Source: Gloeopeniophorella convolvens
Lineage: Eukaryota > Basidiomycota > Agaricomycetes > Russulales
Direction of reading: 5' to 3'
DNA: 64,000 bases
Assembly: GCA_022496205.1 (NCBI GenBank)
Contig: WTXD01000019.1
Coordinates: forward strand, 124,001-188,000
Below, one piece after another: positions 24,177 through 35,669 of the stretch. Under the pieces are notes generated by a model. The model worked only from the letters and a program-made list of their open reading frames with translations, was not told where the DNA came from and searched no databases. Numbering within the stretch: the first letter of the stretch is position 1; each line of letters starts with the position of its first letter. Both the position numbers and the translations under genes were made by a program.

Positions 24177-24669
24177 GGCGATGACGATGGTAGATGTGAA
24201 CAGAAGAGTGAGTTCCGCCCGCTCGAGAATTTGGGGGTAGAGGGACCTAGTGATCGGGGAAGATCTAATCTGATGTCATAATTACGATTAGACTCCGCGA
24301 TCCTCTGATACACCCTCAGCTCCCGATGACTTAGCAGTGCAGAACCAAGAAACAGAATCAGCCGACGATCACGATGATGGAAGGCGGAAGTTCGAAACCA
24401 GTGCTGGGCCTGGCTCGCGAAGCGCGCACCGATGCAGATGTAGCGCGGACAGCGTTGGAACTGTACTAGTACACGTAGCAACTGCTTGAATTCATAATAG
24501 GTATGGATTGTGTACCATTATGCGCCGACTGTAGTAATCTGTGATGTCCGTTAAACTACTACATAACCTACTCTTCCCGGAAGTCCAACGCTACCGACGT
24601 ACGAGATCAACGAAATAAGTACATAAGATAAATAACATGATGATGCGCGCAGGATGATTGAAACAGAGA
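24177..24669. other. intergenic, no gene seen
   Basis: Promoter region of the P5C dehydrogenase and 3' flank of the BTB gene. Confidence 0.6.
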
Positions 24670-25509
24670 TCAGATCGTCGATGGGAGGGCGTCGATCTTC
24701 GCCTTGAGAGCGTCCAAGAAAACAAATGACTCCAAGATGCTGCCAGCGCATCGCGCGCACCCCGACGCATGTGCACACTCCATAAGGAACTTGAGCGAGA
24801 AAATGACGTCCGTAGTCGGCCTGCGCCGCAGCTCCTCGCCCGCCCGCGTCACGAAGACACCCCACCACTTCGGCCTTGCGAATGTATTGTGCTGCGAGCC
24901 ATTGCATTGCATGCAGCGCAGCTCCTCGGGCGCTACCAGCGCCTCGCACGCCGCGTCTCCACGCCTACGGTGGAGCTCGAGCAGGCGGTGGTACGAGAAC
25001 GCCGAGATGTGGCGTAGATCATCGCAGAGCGGGGTGTCGAGCACGTGTACGCCGAGTGTATGCCGTGATGCTAGCTTTGCCTCAGCCTCCAGCTCGAAAC
25101 GTGAGGCGATCGCAAAGACGCGCACGGGCGCTGTTTCGAGGAATGATGAGGAGACGAGTAGCGCGCGGAGACGATCAATGACGGCGGTCATGTCATATTT
25201 AGCTGCGGCGTCCATCAAAAAGACCAGCTCGTCGAGGCTGGGGACCTTGGGGTCTGGAACGGGGTAGAGAAAACGGAGTAGGGGGTCAAGGACAGCGGAG
25301 GGTTCTGCGACGTCGAGAATGGGAACACACTCCTCGGCGGCGGATTTGGGTTGAGGTAATGAGAACATGGTTTGAAAGAAAGGGGACCCGGCGGAAAGAA
25401 TACATCGGTGGACCCTGAAGTCAGTCGGTCGCGCGTCGTCCGAACGCAGGATGACATCGGCGTCGGTGGAGTTGAAGAAGGTTTCTGAGGAAGGGGATGA
25501 GCAGATCAT
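24670..25509 (-). CDS. BTB/POZ domain protein
   Basis: A single exon of 279 residues. The BTB fold starts at once: DADVILRSDDARPTDFRVHR then CILSAGSPFFQTMFSLPQP, the usual layout of basidiomycete BTB proteins. Then come helices (LRFLYPVPDPKVPSLDELVF, then DAAAKYDMTAVIDRLRALLV) that continue the BTB/BACK-like region. CMQCNGSQHN and CAHASGCARC give Cys pairs in the C-terminal half. BTB proteins dimerise and often recruit substrates to Cul3 ligases, but the partner is unknown. These genes are strongly expanded in Agaricomycetes. Confidence 0.87.
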   Translation of the reverse strand: MICSSPSSETFFNSTDADVILRSDDARPTDFRVHRCILSAGSPFFQTMFSLPQPKSAAEECVPILDVAEPSAVLDPLLRFLYPVPDPKVPSLDELVFLMDAAAKYDMTAVIDRLRALLVSSSFLETAPVRVFAIASRFELEAEAKLASRHTLGVHVLDTPLCDDLRHISAFSYHRLLELHRRRGDAACEALVAPEELRCMQCNGSQHNTFARPKWWGVFVTRAGEELRRRPTTDVIFSLKFLMECAHASGCARCAGSILESFVFLDALKAKIDALPSTI

Positions 25510-25794
25510 GGGGATGGGAGTAGTTCAAGCTTGTCAAAGACACCCTGGGGTAGGGTGCTTTAGTATGTTTCGCCTGAGCCTGATCGCCCAGACTGGATCA
25601 TTATGGCCTTGGAGCACAGGAAGCTCTGACTCGGCACAGCTAGAGCGCTGCACCGCATGGGAAACAGAGCAACGGGATATGTACTGATCCTAAAACGAAC
25701 CGTAGAGACGATCAAGCGCGCGCAGGGAGGCGTGAGAGTTCCTGAAACATCTGCATTTGGGGACAAGGCACCACAGAAACAAGTGCATACTGGA

Positions 25795-27380
25795 TTAGCG
25801 CCGGCGGTCACGATCATAGTCACGATGGCGTTCGCGGCTGCCACCTCTCCGCCTGTGGTCAGCGTCTCTGCTGCGACTTCGCCTCCGCTCTCGTCGGCCA
25901 CCATCGTTGCGGTGTGGAAGAGGTGACCTTGACCTTGAACGTCGGCGGCGTTGTCCATCGTCGCGGTCGCGGTTTCGCCGGGACGAACCCCGATCGCCTG
26001 CGATGTCAAAGACCATGCCGTATGACGGGCTCCGTTCACGACCGCCCTCTCGGTATCTGCCTGTGGCTTCGAGGTCATCACGGCCGCCAAAACCACCGCC
26101 ACCGGCAGCCCTGCCCCTTCCGCGGTGACTACCTTGGTTTCCCCGAACGGGATTGTTAGACCATGACGTATTGAGACGCGCCACCGATTGTGAGCTATCG
26201 CGGAATAATCAAGCTCAACGTGCATACGCCGCGCATACTGTTGTACGCACAAGTCAACCCATATACGGCGGTCGTCAACAAGGACGTTTTGCATTTTGAA
26301 GTAGGCCTATGAATAAGTCGGTTCATAGATCAAATGGTACCCCTTAGACGCACAACTGAGTTCACGTACCTGTTCAGCGTCTTCGCGCTTATCAAACTCA
26401 ATGAACGCGTACTGCAACGAATCGCCCGTCTTTTTGTCCCGGATGACTTGGCAGCTCATGATTTGCCCGAAACGCGAGAAAATAAGCTCAAGGTCTTCGT
26501 CCCGCGTGACCGCGTTGAGTTTGCAAACAAAAAGGACGTTTTCTGGAGGTCGGACATTGGCGAAGGGCAAGTCGCCAACCATTTCAAGCGTCAGAGCCGA
26601 AGCAGCTGCTGCCTGTTCACGACGTTGCTTCTCTGCTTCTTCTTCGGGCAGTTCCTCCAAGGGGTTCTCGTCTTCTGCGATACGAGTCGAGTTGTCCTGG
26701 GGGCGTGTCGGAGGGGATTCAGGGACGACAAGACCAAGGGGATCGGGAAAAGGGTCCTCTGTGCCGCATGTTGGAGAATCGTCTAACCGAGACAAGTTAG
26801 CACGCACCAAGCACAACCACATGTCGTATACGAATATCCTTGAAGGGTCTACCCCCCTGGTCCACAAAGACTTCATTTATCTTGTCCAAGGTATCAAGAC
26901 CCTCCACGACATGCCCGAAGACGGCATGCTTCCCATCGAGGTATTCGATGCCATCCGAGAGTGTGATGAAAAACTGGCTTCCACAACCACCTTCAGGTTG
27001 ACCCTCTATCGAGGGCGCAACAGCCATTGACACGGTGCCTTTTTCGGCGTGCTTCAGGCGAGGCACGATCTCCGGGGTGAAGTATCGCGGAACGCCTTGT
27101 GTTCCCTTTTGGGACGCAATGAGGGACCATACAGATTCGCCGCCTGTCCCAGTCGCCGTCGGATCGCCAGCCTGGGCAAGGAAATCCTTTGACACTGAAA
27201 TGCAGAGGTCAGTTCGTGCAGGGCAGTCAGATGACGACCGGGCGAACCATTGAAGAAGGCGTTAAGGTTGTAGTAGTACACTTTGCATAATTTCAGAAAG
27301 TTCTCGCATGTCTTCGGACACGAATCAACTTCAAGATCGATGACTATATCTCCGAGTGAAGTTTCGAGGAGCAGGGACAT
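25795..27380 (-). CDS. CYP6: cyclophilin-RRM peptidyl-prolyl isomerase (PPIL4/CYP6)
   Basis: Five exons: 27380-27248, 27194-26808, 26758-26370, 26306-26251, 26194-25795; 454 residues. Residues 1-165 are a cyclophilin domain ([58 protein letters not shown]). A linker follows ([17 protein letters not shown]), then an RRM at about residues 240-325 with NVLFVCKLN (RNP2) and LQYAFIEF (RNP1). The tail is Gly/Arg and RS-rich. PPIL4-type proteins act in the spliceosome. Intron 2 (26807-26759, 49 bp) has the branch motif GCTAAC. An alternative 25-bp reading of that intron was discarded because the longer one restores the family's EDPFPDP. Confidence 0.93.
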
Positions 27381-28182
27381 GACGGGGCAATGAGCACTGC
27401 AGGTAGTCGAACCTTATTACGTTGTGCGATGAGCTGTGCCCGGGACGTCGCGCTGGAGTTGGCTTTAGGAAAGGGACTTCCGGAGAAGCTGGAGTGTCCA
27501 GTAGCTGTGAACTGGGACTAGTGTGACCTGTGAGCTCAGATGCCCCCCAAGGCGCGAGAGCAGGACGCAGTGGTTCGGAACGGAGGTCGCGATGCACGTG
27601 ACGTGGCTTGGGCCGCATGTGCTGACGCGCCGAATTCAAACTCCGAGGTAAGACCGTTTTACCTTTGTTCCTGTCCACCCGTAGTTCTGGACAGCTACGC
27701 TGCGTATCGTGCTAGTGGCACGGAAATCCTACGGATCAATTAAATGCCGTTCCTAGTGCTCTATGGCTAGTGGGAACCCCCACCGCCGCGAAGGCTCTTG
27801 GGAGCATGTGCCAGAGTCATGTCTCGGCAACCTCGGGGCAGGCCGATCGGACTTGCTCGTCATAACTTCAGGATCCTTGGCGCAGTTTCCTACCGACAAT
27901 TCGCTTTTCTCATGGCACCGCCTCGCACATGGCGTCGTATCCTATCGGTTTAACCCAGCACCCGTGCTCAGCCCAATCGATTCTCTTGCACTCGTCCTAG
28001 GCTCAGGTTAGTGCTCTCGGGGCTTAAGGCTTCCGATTGCGTCTCACGATACTCTTACCTCGCCGGTGCGAGCAACGTCTACATGTCTTACCCAGAGACA
28101 AGGTTTTTACGACAACCGGCAAGGCGCGATGCTCGAGAGAAAGAAACGCTTTCATTGGGTTGGGGAGTAGCTAACAGGCTAC
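27381..28182. other. intergenic, no gene seen
   Basis: 802 bp upstream of the cyclophilin gene; frames here are shadows without domain or splice support. Confidence 0.55.
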
Positions 28183-29448
28183 TTAGTCGTGATCTGTCTT
28201 AACCATAGTCTTCCTGGCTTTGACCTTTGCCCTAAATTCCTTTAGCGCCGGTCCGTCCTCCTCCTCCGCCGGACCGAGCTCATCGAAAAGCGGGATCCAG
28301 CCATACCCGACGTTGTTGTAGGCGTAGGAGAGTATTCTACCGTCCTTATCCTGCCGATCGAAGCGCACTCCTAGGTGCGTGAGCTCGGTCAACACTTCCG
28401 ACCATCTTCTCCACACTTGCGCCCAATTGAGATCGCGCGTCTCAGCATCGTCTTCCACGGTCATCTGGCATGTGTCGAGCGAGAGACTTTTCAACGACTT
28501 GCCGTGGCGCACAATGAAGTCCTCTACGCCACTGTAAGCGTTGAACAGGATGTTGCGCAAGAACAATGTATCCAGCGTAGGGTACTGAAGCCCGGCGGGG
28601 AAGATTGGCAGACCCATTCCGCTGATGTCTTGGTCGCTCATTAGCGTGAGGTCTTTGAGAGAGCCGCTGGTGCTTGCGGCGCGCAGAATTGTGGGGATGG
28701 TTGTGCCCCAGAAGTCTTGGATTGGATCTTCGTAGACTGCGCCTTCGGAATCTTTGTCGGAGATCACGCTCATTTGCAGGTGCTCGAGGTGATGGAAGAG
28801 GGTGAGGAAAGGTGCGGAGACGAGAACTTCCTTTGGAAATGCGATCAAGTTGTTGATTTCCAGAGAGCGCAGGCGCGGGCCCAGCGTGCTGGAGATGTTT
28901 GCGAGAGTTTGGAGCACTTCGAGCTGGAATTGCAGCCCTTCGGACGGGTCTTCCATGTCTAACGAAGTTTCTTCATTCCAGGTCCTGTTGAAGTGGAGGT
29001 GAATCGACTCGAGTTTAGGGAGTGACCCCAAGTTGGATAGTGCCGCGATGATCCTCTCGCGGACCTCAATGTCGTTGCTATACGGGCTGAACGGCATGAG
29101 CTCCGTTGATAGTTCTATATCGCGAATCAGACTCAGAAACGCCTGACACATATTGAGTTGCATACCGGTCCCATCTTCACCGTCATCCAGGTACTGGTCG
29201 CGGAATATGACATTCTTCACATGAGGCTTGACCTCTCCGTCGGATTGCAGTAGATTGAAGAAGGAAAGGCTGCTCTCCTCCGTATCCTTGACGGTCAGGC
29301 ACTCAAAAGCGCGTGGGGTGGCAAGGTCGTTCAAGGTGCGGTTCGCAGCGCGCACAGAAAGAAGGTCTTGCGGAGAGTCGACATCCAGGACGATTGCTTG
29401 AAGAATCTCCGTGGGTATCACTGGCAGCTCTTGCTTGGCGCGCACCAT
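28183..29448 (-). CDS. F-box-like protein with degenerate leucine-rich repeats
   Basis: A single exon of 421 residues. Residues about 8-50 form an F-box-like start (PVIPTEILQAIVLDVDSPQD then LLSVRAANRTLNDLATPR). The rest has spaced leucines in LRR-like units (LRSLEINNLIAFP, LKDLTLMSDQDISG, LKSLSLDTCQMT) and ends Lys-rich. Such proteins select substrates for SCF ubiquitin ligases; fungal genomes carry many. A TATATATA box about 70 bp upstream marks the promoter. Confidence 0.85.
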   Translation of the reverse strand: MVRAKQELPVIPTEILQAIVLDVDSPQDLLSVRAANRTLNDLATPRAFECLTVKDTEESSLSFFNLLQSDGEVKPHVKNVIFRDQYLDDGEDGTGMQLNMCQAFLSLIRDIELSTELMPFSPYSNDIEVRERIIAALSNLGSLPKLESIHLHFNRTWNEETSLDMEDPSEGLQFQLEVLQTLANISSTLGPRLRSLEINNLIAFPKEVLVSAPFLTLFHHLEHLQMSVISDKDSEGAVYEDPIQDFWGTTIPTILRAASTSGSLKDLTLMSDQDISGMGLPIFPAGLQYPTLDTLFLRNILFNAYSGVEDFIVRHGKSLKSLSLDTCQMTVEDDAETRDLNWAQVWRRWSEVLTELTHLGVRFDRQDKDGRILSYAYNNVGYGWIPLFDELGPAEEEDGPALKEFRAKVKARKTMVKTDHD

Positions 29449-29515
29449 TCTTGGTCAGACGAGGACTAGGGATGAGCTCACAGATGGCGACGAGCATCGA
29501 GGAGGGGACAGGGGG

Positions 29516-29523
29516 TATATATA
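29516..29523 (-). promoter_or_regulatory. TATA box of the F-box gene
   Basis: TATATATA about 70 bp upstream of the ATG at 29448; self-complementary, so the strand is set by position. Confidence 0.55.
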
Positions 29524-29871
29524 GACCTGGCAGGGAGCTCTTGGTGGTGAGACAACCTCGGGCCCGGACGTCGGTAATACTCCCATAGATAAATTGAGTC
29601 GAGGCTGACAACTGTACATGTGTGTAGTAGTCGGCCGGCCTGATTCACGTGGGAAGCCGCATGAAGCCACGTGCCGGACGAATACTTCCACCAGTGCCCC
29701 TGAGGCCCCTGCTGTTTGATACTTCTGACGGCGTAATTTGCCCGCAGATTCGCCTGCGCTTTCGATATGGTACAACGCGCATGCATCATGTCAATGCGAT
29801 CTACGTGATCTACGCCTTTAACACTACGTAACAATCAAATTCTCTACATTCCCTAGCGAGGACCTGTTTAC
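29524..29871. other. intergenic, no gene seen
   Basis: Short spacer between the F-box promoter and the SDR stop codon. Confidence 0.6.
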
Positions 29872-31027
29872 TCAAGGGCTGTCGAGCATGTACCCACCTT
29901 CTATGGCCAGGGTCTGAAGCACGGATATTTCAGCGAACATGATGGGACTATATAGTAATCACTCACCTGGCCATAAGCGTACTGATTGACTGCAAGAAGC
30001 AACGCGGCCTGGGCCATGTCCTCATCAGATCCTGCGCGTCCCGCTGGGATCCCTTTCTTCTCGGCAAAATCTGGATCGTCAAGCTTCGATTTATTATACT
30101 CGTCTGATTCGTTCGCTGCAAGGCGCAAGGGACTCATCAAGTAACGTGTAACCATCACCATGCCAACAGTACACACCAGTCATTTCTGAAGGGAAGATGC
30201 CAGGAGCTATTGAGTTGACGCGCACGTTGACTTTGCTGCGCCGTAGTCCTTGTGCGAGGAGCGTAGTGAGATGTATCGAAGCACCCTTGGAAACGTTGTA
30301 CTTGAAGTGATGCTGTGAGTTCTTGACAATGCCAGACATCGAGCTAATGTTGATGACTGCAGCAGTGTGTCCGGGTCGTGCAGTCTTAGCGAGAAGGGGG
30401 ATAAATGCCACTGTAGTAAAGAAATGTCTAAAGCCAAACCGTCAGCGCAAGTTCTATGACCAGGGTGGGCGCGTACCCGATGACATTGGTACGATAAACG
30501 TCCTCCCATTCCTCCAACTTTTCAGCCCAGAGCTCCTTTTGGAGTGCATCCGCACTCTCATCTCCTTTCTCGACTTCGCTGGTGCCGACGCTGATGCCGG
30601 CGTTGTTGACAAGCACATCGACGTGATCCTCCTTCGCCTTGATTTTGTCTACTGTTGCAGAAAGGGAGTCCTTCGACGTTATATCGCATTGCAAAGGAAC
30701 AAGCTGGCCCTTGGGATGAAGAAGGTTGGAGCCGTGAGTCTCCACAGTCCTCTGAAGAACATCCTCTCGACGGCCAAGAATGTAGACGCGTGCTCCGTTA
30801 TTGGCGAGGGCTTGAGAGATCATGAGACCGATGCCAGTGCCGCCGCCCGAGACAACACAGACCCAGTCCTGGACGTTGAAAAGTCGCGTAAGGTCAAATT
30901 TCGAGTTGGACATCCTTGGCTCTGTTGCAAATCGTTTCAATAATCCGGTCTCCGCAGATCGTCGAAGGGTAAGGGCGTCGAATGAGTATCGACAAGGGAG
31001 AAAAAGGCGCGAAAGTAGGCGAGACAT
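29872..31027 (-). CDS. short-chain dehydrogenase/reductase
   Basis: Four exons: 31027-30477, 30427-30177, 30115-29967, 29913-29872; 330 residues. A classical SDR: cofactor motif VSGGGTGIG, VNNAGIS, catalytic Ser in INISSMSG, and Tyr-Lys in YNVSKGA. The C-terminus TLAIEGGYML matches the family's usual 'D-G-G' end. RhlG/3-oxoacyl reductase-like members are closest by eye; the substrate is unknown. The first 38 residues (MSRLLSRLFLPCRYSFDALT, then Arg-rich) resemble a mitochondrial presequence, with MSNSKFDLTRLF as a possible second start for a cytosolic form. A TATA box lies 52 bp upstream. Confidence 0.92.
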
Positions 31028-31078
31028 CGTTGGCGCAGCTTTGTTGCAGCTTTTGTAGAGCGAGTGATCGGCGTCGTG

Positions 31079-31084
31079 TTTATA
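31079..31084 (-). promoter_or_regulatory. TATA box of the SDR gene
   Basis: TATAAA on the minus strand, about 52 bp upstream of the ATG at 31027; this supports that start over an in-frame ATG further up. Confidence 0.5.
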
Positions 31085-31563
31085 CGATGAGGGATCGGAC
31101 GTCATGTCATCGTCATCATATGGTGCAGAAGTTGTATTCCATTTGCTTCACCGCGGTGGAGGAAGAGCCACAATGATCTCACCGCCTACCTGAGCGCGAC
31201 CGCCAAATTCCAGAGCTCCGAAAATGGTATAAAATACTCACATTCGTCAAGAGTTTCAGTGCTGCCAGGACGACCACAGCGCTAGGAGTCCAATGGGACC
31301 AGATAAGGTCGGTGCGTACAAGGGTTGGCCTTGAGCATTGACATGTTGGCACGTCAGCTGCGTCCTGCTGCTCGGCATTTATCTATCTTCGCTGCCTCTC
31401 GCTTGCCACCAATGTCAGCAGCGTGTAGTCACATCATACACACAGCACAGGTCGGTGGTGGGAACCGTGAATCCAGATACAGCACTGTCTCGTTATTTTG
31501 GATGTGAAGCGCAATTACGTTAGTTATCTAAGTCCTGGATCCGGACCAGCCGAGCATAGGCAA
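31085..31563. other. intergenic, no gene seen
   Basis: Spacer between the SDR promoter and the ceramide synthase 3' end. Confidence 0.6.
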
Positions 31564-32905
31564 TTACCGGTCTTTCTTGACCTCTGTATCTTCCCTGTGG
31601 GTGAATCCGTGAGCAAAAATTGATGTGAATGACGGTAAGGGAAGTCGCACCCCTCGTCATCGCTCCGTGAGTCATCGGCGCCTTCTCCTTTTAACACACG
31701 GTACAAGATACCGAAGATTACATATGTCCAGATGCTCTGAATGACCTGCAATGCAGAGTTTAACTTGACGGCCCCCATTGTTAAGAAAAGGTCTCCTACC
31801 TCCAGAATGACAAGAAGGGTGACGAAAACCTTGTGTACCTCCTTGGTAAGCCAGTAACCACGCTCGGGCCACCAGCCGAACTCAAGCTCATTCGGCACGT
31901 CCCAATAAGCCGAGGCGATGACTTTGTAGAATAAGGCGTGGCGCGTTACGAACCACGAAAGCATCCAGAACACGAAGGTGGCATCACAGGCAGTTTGATA
32001 TGAGAGATATCGCAGCATTTTGGCAAGCTGTAGGTCATCCGTTAGTACGCCCTCGATACAGTCGCGAAGAGAGGGATGGATGCACCGGCAGGAAAAGGTC
32101 GCACCAATCCATGATGACCATGATTAGGCAGCCAACGCGCGTGAAGTTGTATGAATAACTTGCAACGATCAAGATGATGGTTACGATGTGATGTGTCATC
32201 ATTTGCCAGTGGTCCTTGCGATGAGCTTCGGCATTGAGGAGGAGCACAGCGTGAACGTATACAGATACTTGCATCAGATAGTACAACTTGACGATACCAG
32301 CAAGTGGTATGTGCGGATATCCTGCCCAGAGATTCGATGGGAGGTAGTAGTGGATATACTGCGCTGTGTTAGGGAGCTAATCCCCAGGCAAGGGACAACA
32401 ACTACACGCACTATTCCCAACAGCCATTGGACAAGGTAGTATATCGCTTGCCATCCTTGCTCCGCAAAGCGGACCACGGCATGGCGAATTCGGCGAGCCT
32501 CAAGAGAGCCCTCGGCGGGGCGGTCGGCCGTTAGCCTTTCGGCGTTACCGACATTGCCGTTTGATGCGGTGACCCTGCTGATCTTGTCGCCACTGCCGGG
32601 AGTTTCACCTTTCTTGGCGTTCGCATCCGGGGTGGAACTGCCAGACTTGAGGGCCTGCCGGCGACGCCAGTCTCGAGTGAGCTTCCAATTCGCGAACGGC
32701 TCAAGAAGGAGTAAGCGAGCAGAGTCGCGAAGGACAGCCATGATAGCTATGAGCGTCACAATGAGGCAGACATCACGGTAGCCAATCTCATAGTACGACG
32801 AGTCCGGAAAAGAGTCAGGATTCGAGGGGGGTCCACGCGGTAGGAGAGAGAGACGAAGGGGACGAGGAAGGACGGAAGACGGTTGAGGTCGAAGAGATAG
32901 TCCAT
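31564..32905 (-). CDS. LAG1: ceramide synthase (LAG1/LAC1, TLC domain), with one-base frameshift
   Basis: Exons: 32905-32412, 32358-32086, 32027-31800, 31745-31651, 31594-31564. This ER membrane enzyme N-acylates sphingoid bases. The TLC core carries the diagnostic Lag motif HRKDHWQMMTHHIV with the catalytic His-His, then VGCLIMVIMDWCDLFLP, and the C-terminal acidic tail SRSDDEGEDTEVKKDR. The start MDYLFDLNRLPSFLVPF fits the family, but between it and SNPDSFPDSSYYEIGYRD the frame slips by one: the C run at about 32826-32831 has six C where seven keep the frame (exon 1 is 494 nt; 495 is needed). No intron explains this. Four or more hydrophobic segments are visible. It is divergent from the U2B'' gene. 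Confidence 0.92.
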
Positions 32906-33332
32906 GTATTAAGGATTTGGAGGATGCGTCGACGTGTCAATGGTCATGAACAGTCCGAGAAGACCAAGTGCTGGGTTCGTGACGCGACGAACGATGTAAA
33001 AAAAACGCGACTACGTAGGGTGTTGATGAGCGGGGTTGACCAAATCGAGAGGTGCACGTGAAGAGTAAATAACTCACTTTTTGTCACTGCAAGCGTATGG
33101 CCTCCCTCGGGCGTTAGGTCGGCACGCTCAGGTAGCGAAGCAGAGCAGGAGACGGGAAAGACGCGAAGGACGTTGGCGGAACACGTCTGAGGTGGACTCA
33201 TTATTTGAAAATCTGACATGAACGTGTGCCGGGCCCGTGGGAAGGTCGTGTCACGCCACGGTCACGCGCCCCGCGAACGTGTTCTGCTCCAGCGCAAGTC
33301 GTTTATCTCACTGCGCGATCACGTTTGACGCT
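32906..33332. promoter_or_regulatory. shared bidirectional promoter region (LAG1 / U2B'')
   Basis: 427 bp separate two start codons pointing away from each other. I see no TATA box in a clear position for either gene. Confidence 0.45.
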
Positions 33333-34237
33333 ATGGCCGACTCAATCCAGCCCAATACAACCCTCTACATCAACAACCTCAATGACAAAGTCAACAAGGA
33401 AGAGATCCGTTCCCAGCTTTTCGCTCTGTTCGCCACCTACGGACGGCTACTTGACGTCGTCGCTACCAAAAGACCAAACATGAGGGGACAGGCCTTTCTC
33501 GTCTTCACAGATCTTGCTTCCGCCACAGCAGCTCTGCGCGGGTGTGACGGAATGATCTTCTACGAAAAACCCATGGTGAGTGATATGTCGAATCGCATAG
33601 CGGCACTTAGACCTGGTCCCAGCATATCACATATGCGAAATCAAAATCTTATGCCACTCTGCGCCGTGATGACCCTAACTTCGTCCCGCCAACATTTGCA
33701 CATGCTGTTTCTGCGAAGCGTGTGCGCGAGGCGGAAGAGTCGGACGTGCGCACGAAACGCGAGAAGGTCGCAGATGAGGATGGTGAAGAGATGGACATTG
33801 ATGACGATGACGAGGCGAGCCCTGCTGCTCCGAGTACATCTAATAGTATGTCATGTATTTTCATCGCATTCAATTCAAGGAGCAACGTTTACAACCTTGC
33901 ATCCGGTCCCGCTTCTAGCACAAGTCCAGCCAACCAATAAGTTGCACTGTGCAAACCTCCCACAAGAAGTCACGAACGGGGTACTCGCAGTATTGTTCCA
34001 ACAGTGCGTATTTTCGAGCTCATCTTCCTCATGATAATCTCAATTGGTGTATGCAGGTACCGGGGCTTTCAGTCGGCGCAAGTCAAGCCTTCTGCTAAAC
34101 CCAATGCAGCCGGTGAAAAGGTCAAGACAGCAGAGGTTACATTCGAAAATGCACAGCTTGCGGCAGTTGCAAAACAGATGCTGGATGGCTTCCAGCTCAA
34201 AAAAGGGTGGAATATGGCGGTCACGTTTTTACCATAG
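33333..34237 (+). CDS. MSL1: U2 snRNP B''/U1A-type splicing protein
   Basis: Four exons: 33333-33575, 33623-33845, 33919-34003, 34057-34237; 243 residues. RRM1 shows TLYINNLNDKVN (RNP2) and RGQAFLVFTDL (RNP1), followed by ITYAKSKSYATLRRDDPNF, a signature of the U1A/U2B'' family. An acidic linker follows (EEMDIDDDDEA). RRM2 reads LHCANLPQEVTNGVLAVLFQ and ends VAKQMLDGFQLKKGWNM. The protein binds U2 snRNA stem-loop IV with U2A'. Introns are 47-73 bp. Confidence 0.93.
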
Positions 34238-34380
34238 GCAGCAGGTGGTGTTCGATTTTTCGCCATGCGACATACAAATGTAAACTCACGTTGAATGCCT
34301 CGCTTTGGCTTCAACTGCATGTTCTACTAAATCCTTGATATTCACTACATCATAGCTGAAGCATGAAGCGTTCAGCGGCT

Positions 34381-35630
34381 TTACGTCGGCGTGTCTGCAA
34401 TTCTATAAGTGATCTTCTGCGCGCTGATCTGCTACAAAGTGAGCTTTGCGCTTTAGTCGTCCAGTGCTGTCACTCACTTTGTTTGATTTCATCAACTCGA
34501 AGCCCTCAGACACACTTGCCAGCCCATTCGGCAACAGAAGCTTAGGGATAGGCTTAACCTTCCCTAGAGCCAAAAGTCTGACAACAGCTTCGAATATTTG
34601 GCGCTCTTCTGTCTGTCTTCTTCGGTGGCTCTATAAGGCCGTGGATGGTCGAAATCCTATGGCTCATCAGCTTATCCCATCTCTCACGCAACGGTCGGTT
34701 GCTCACTTCGCCCAACAAGTCATACGCGAGAATGAAGTTCACGTCGACACCAGGACGAGGGCTGGGGTACACCAGTATTTGTGCCACCAACCCACCCTCT
34801 TCGCTCAGCGCATCCGATATGATCTGCGGTGAACCTCCCTCAGAGATTGTGTCGACGGCGTGCTTCAACTTTCCTCCTGTGGCCTCCCTGATCTTCTTTC
34901 CTACCTCCGGGTCGTGATAATCAAATACTTCTACCGCCCCGAGGGACTTGACATAATCAAAGTTTCGCGGTGACGCAGTTGCGTACACTTGAAGTCCGGC
35001 GAGTGCCAAGAACTGCACTGTGTAGGTCCCAACGGCGGTAGAACCACCATATACCAGCACCGGAAGGGGCTCAGGATCCTTTGAAGGGGCGAGCGGCGCG
35101 GGAAACGAGTGTGCCTCGTAAAGGCATAAGACCGCTGTCAGTGCTGGGACGCCAAGCTGTGCAGCATCTTCGAATGACCACCCCTCAGGAACCGCGAAGA
35201 TGCCTAGACGTGCGGACGCGACGAGGTACTCTGAGAACGAACCGTTCTCGTGGATGCCTGCGTGGGAGCGTGAGTGGGTTGCGGCACCCGCCGGATGCGC
35301 AAGAAGTTACCCCCGTGGACGAACCCACACACACGCTCGCCGACATGTCTCACGTCCGGCGGCACATCGGGTCCCAGCTCCTCTACCACCCCCGCAAAAT
35401 CGACCCCGATGATTGCTCCCTGCGCATTGACGAACTTCGCAGTTTTCCCTGACCTCTACTCAGTGCTGTACCCCAAGTGCAGGATGGAGCTACTCACAGT
35501 CCGTAGGGTTCTGTCCGCACGCGACGACTTTGACAAGCACCTGACCAGGTCCAGGCTTTGGCACCGCCGCTTCAGCGAGCAGCGCGACGCCGTCTTTCAC
35601 GATTACTGCCTTCTGTCGGAGAGGGGCCAT
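34381..35630 (-). CDS. zinc-type alcohol dehydrogenase-like / enoyl reductase (MDR, TOXD-like)
   Basis: Five exons: 35630-35498, 35448-35311, 35257-34707, 34612-34478, 34431-34381; 335 residues. Medium-chain dehydrogenase/reductase: N-terminal GroES-like fold (VPKPGPGQVLVKVVACGQ, NPTDWK, IIGVDFAGVVEELGPDV), the GHENGSFSEYL-like segment, and the nucleotide-binding motif VYGGSTAVGTYTVQFLAL. It ends GFELMKSNK...SAQKITYRIADTP. Zinc ligands are lacking, as in trans-acting enoyl reductases and quinone oxidoreductases. No synthase lies nearby, so a general NADPH reductase role is more likely. TATAAAAG is 32 bp upstream. Intron 3 (94 bp) is the longest and its acceptor is the least certain junction. 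Confidence 0.9.
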
Positions 35631-35661
35631 GCGAAGTGGTGAAGCGGCTGCCCGCCGGTGC

Positions 35662-35669
35662 CTTTTATA
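35662..35669 (-). promoter_or_regulatory. TATA box of the MDR gene
   Basis: TATAAAAG, about 32 bp upstream of the ATG at 35630. Confidence 0.55.

Noticed and set aside
26759..26807. A 25-bp intron in the cyclophilin-RRM gene
   Set aside because: Too short, and it gave [12 protein letters not shown]; the 49-bp alternative with a GCTAAC branch site restores the family's EDPFPDP.
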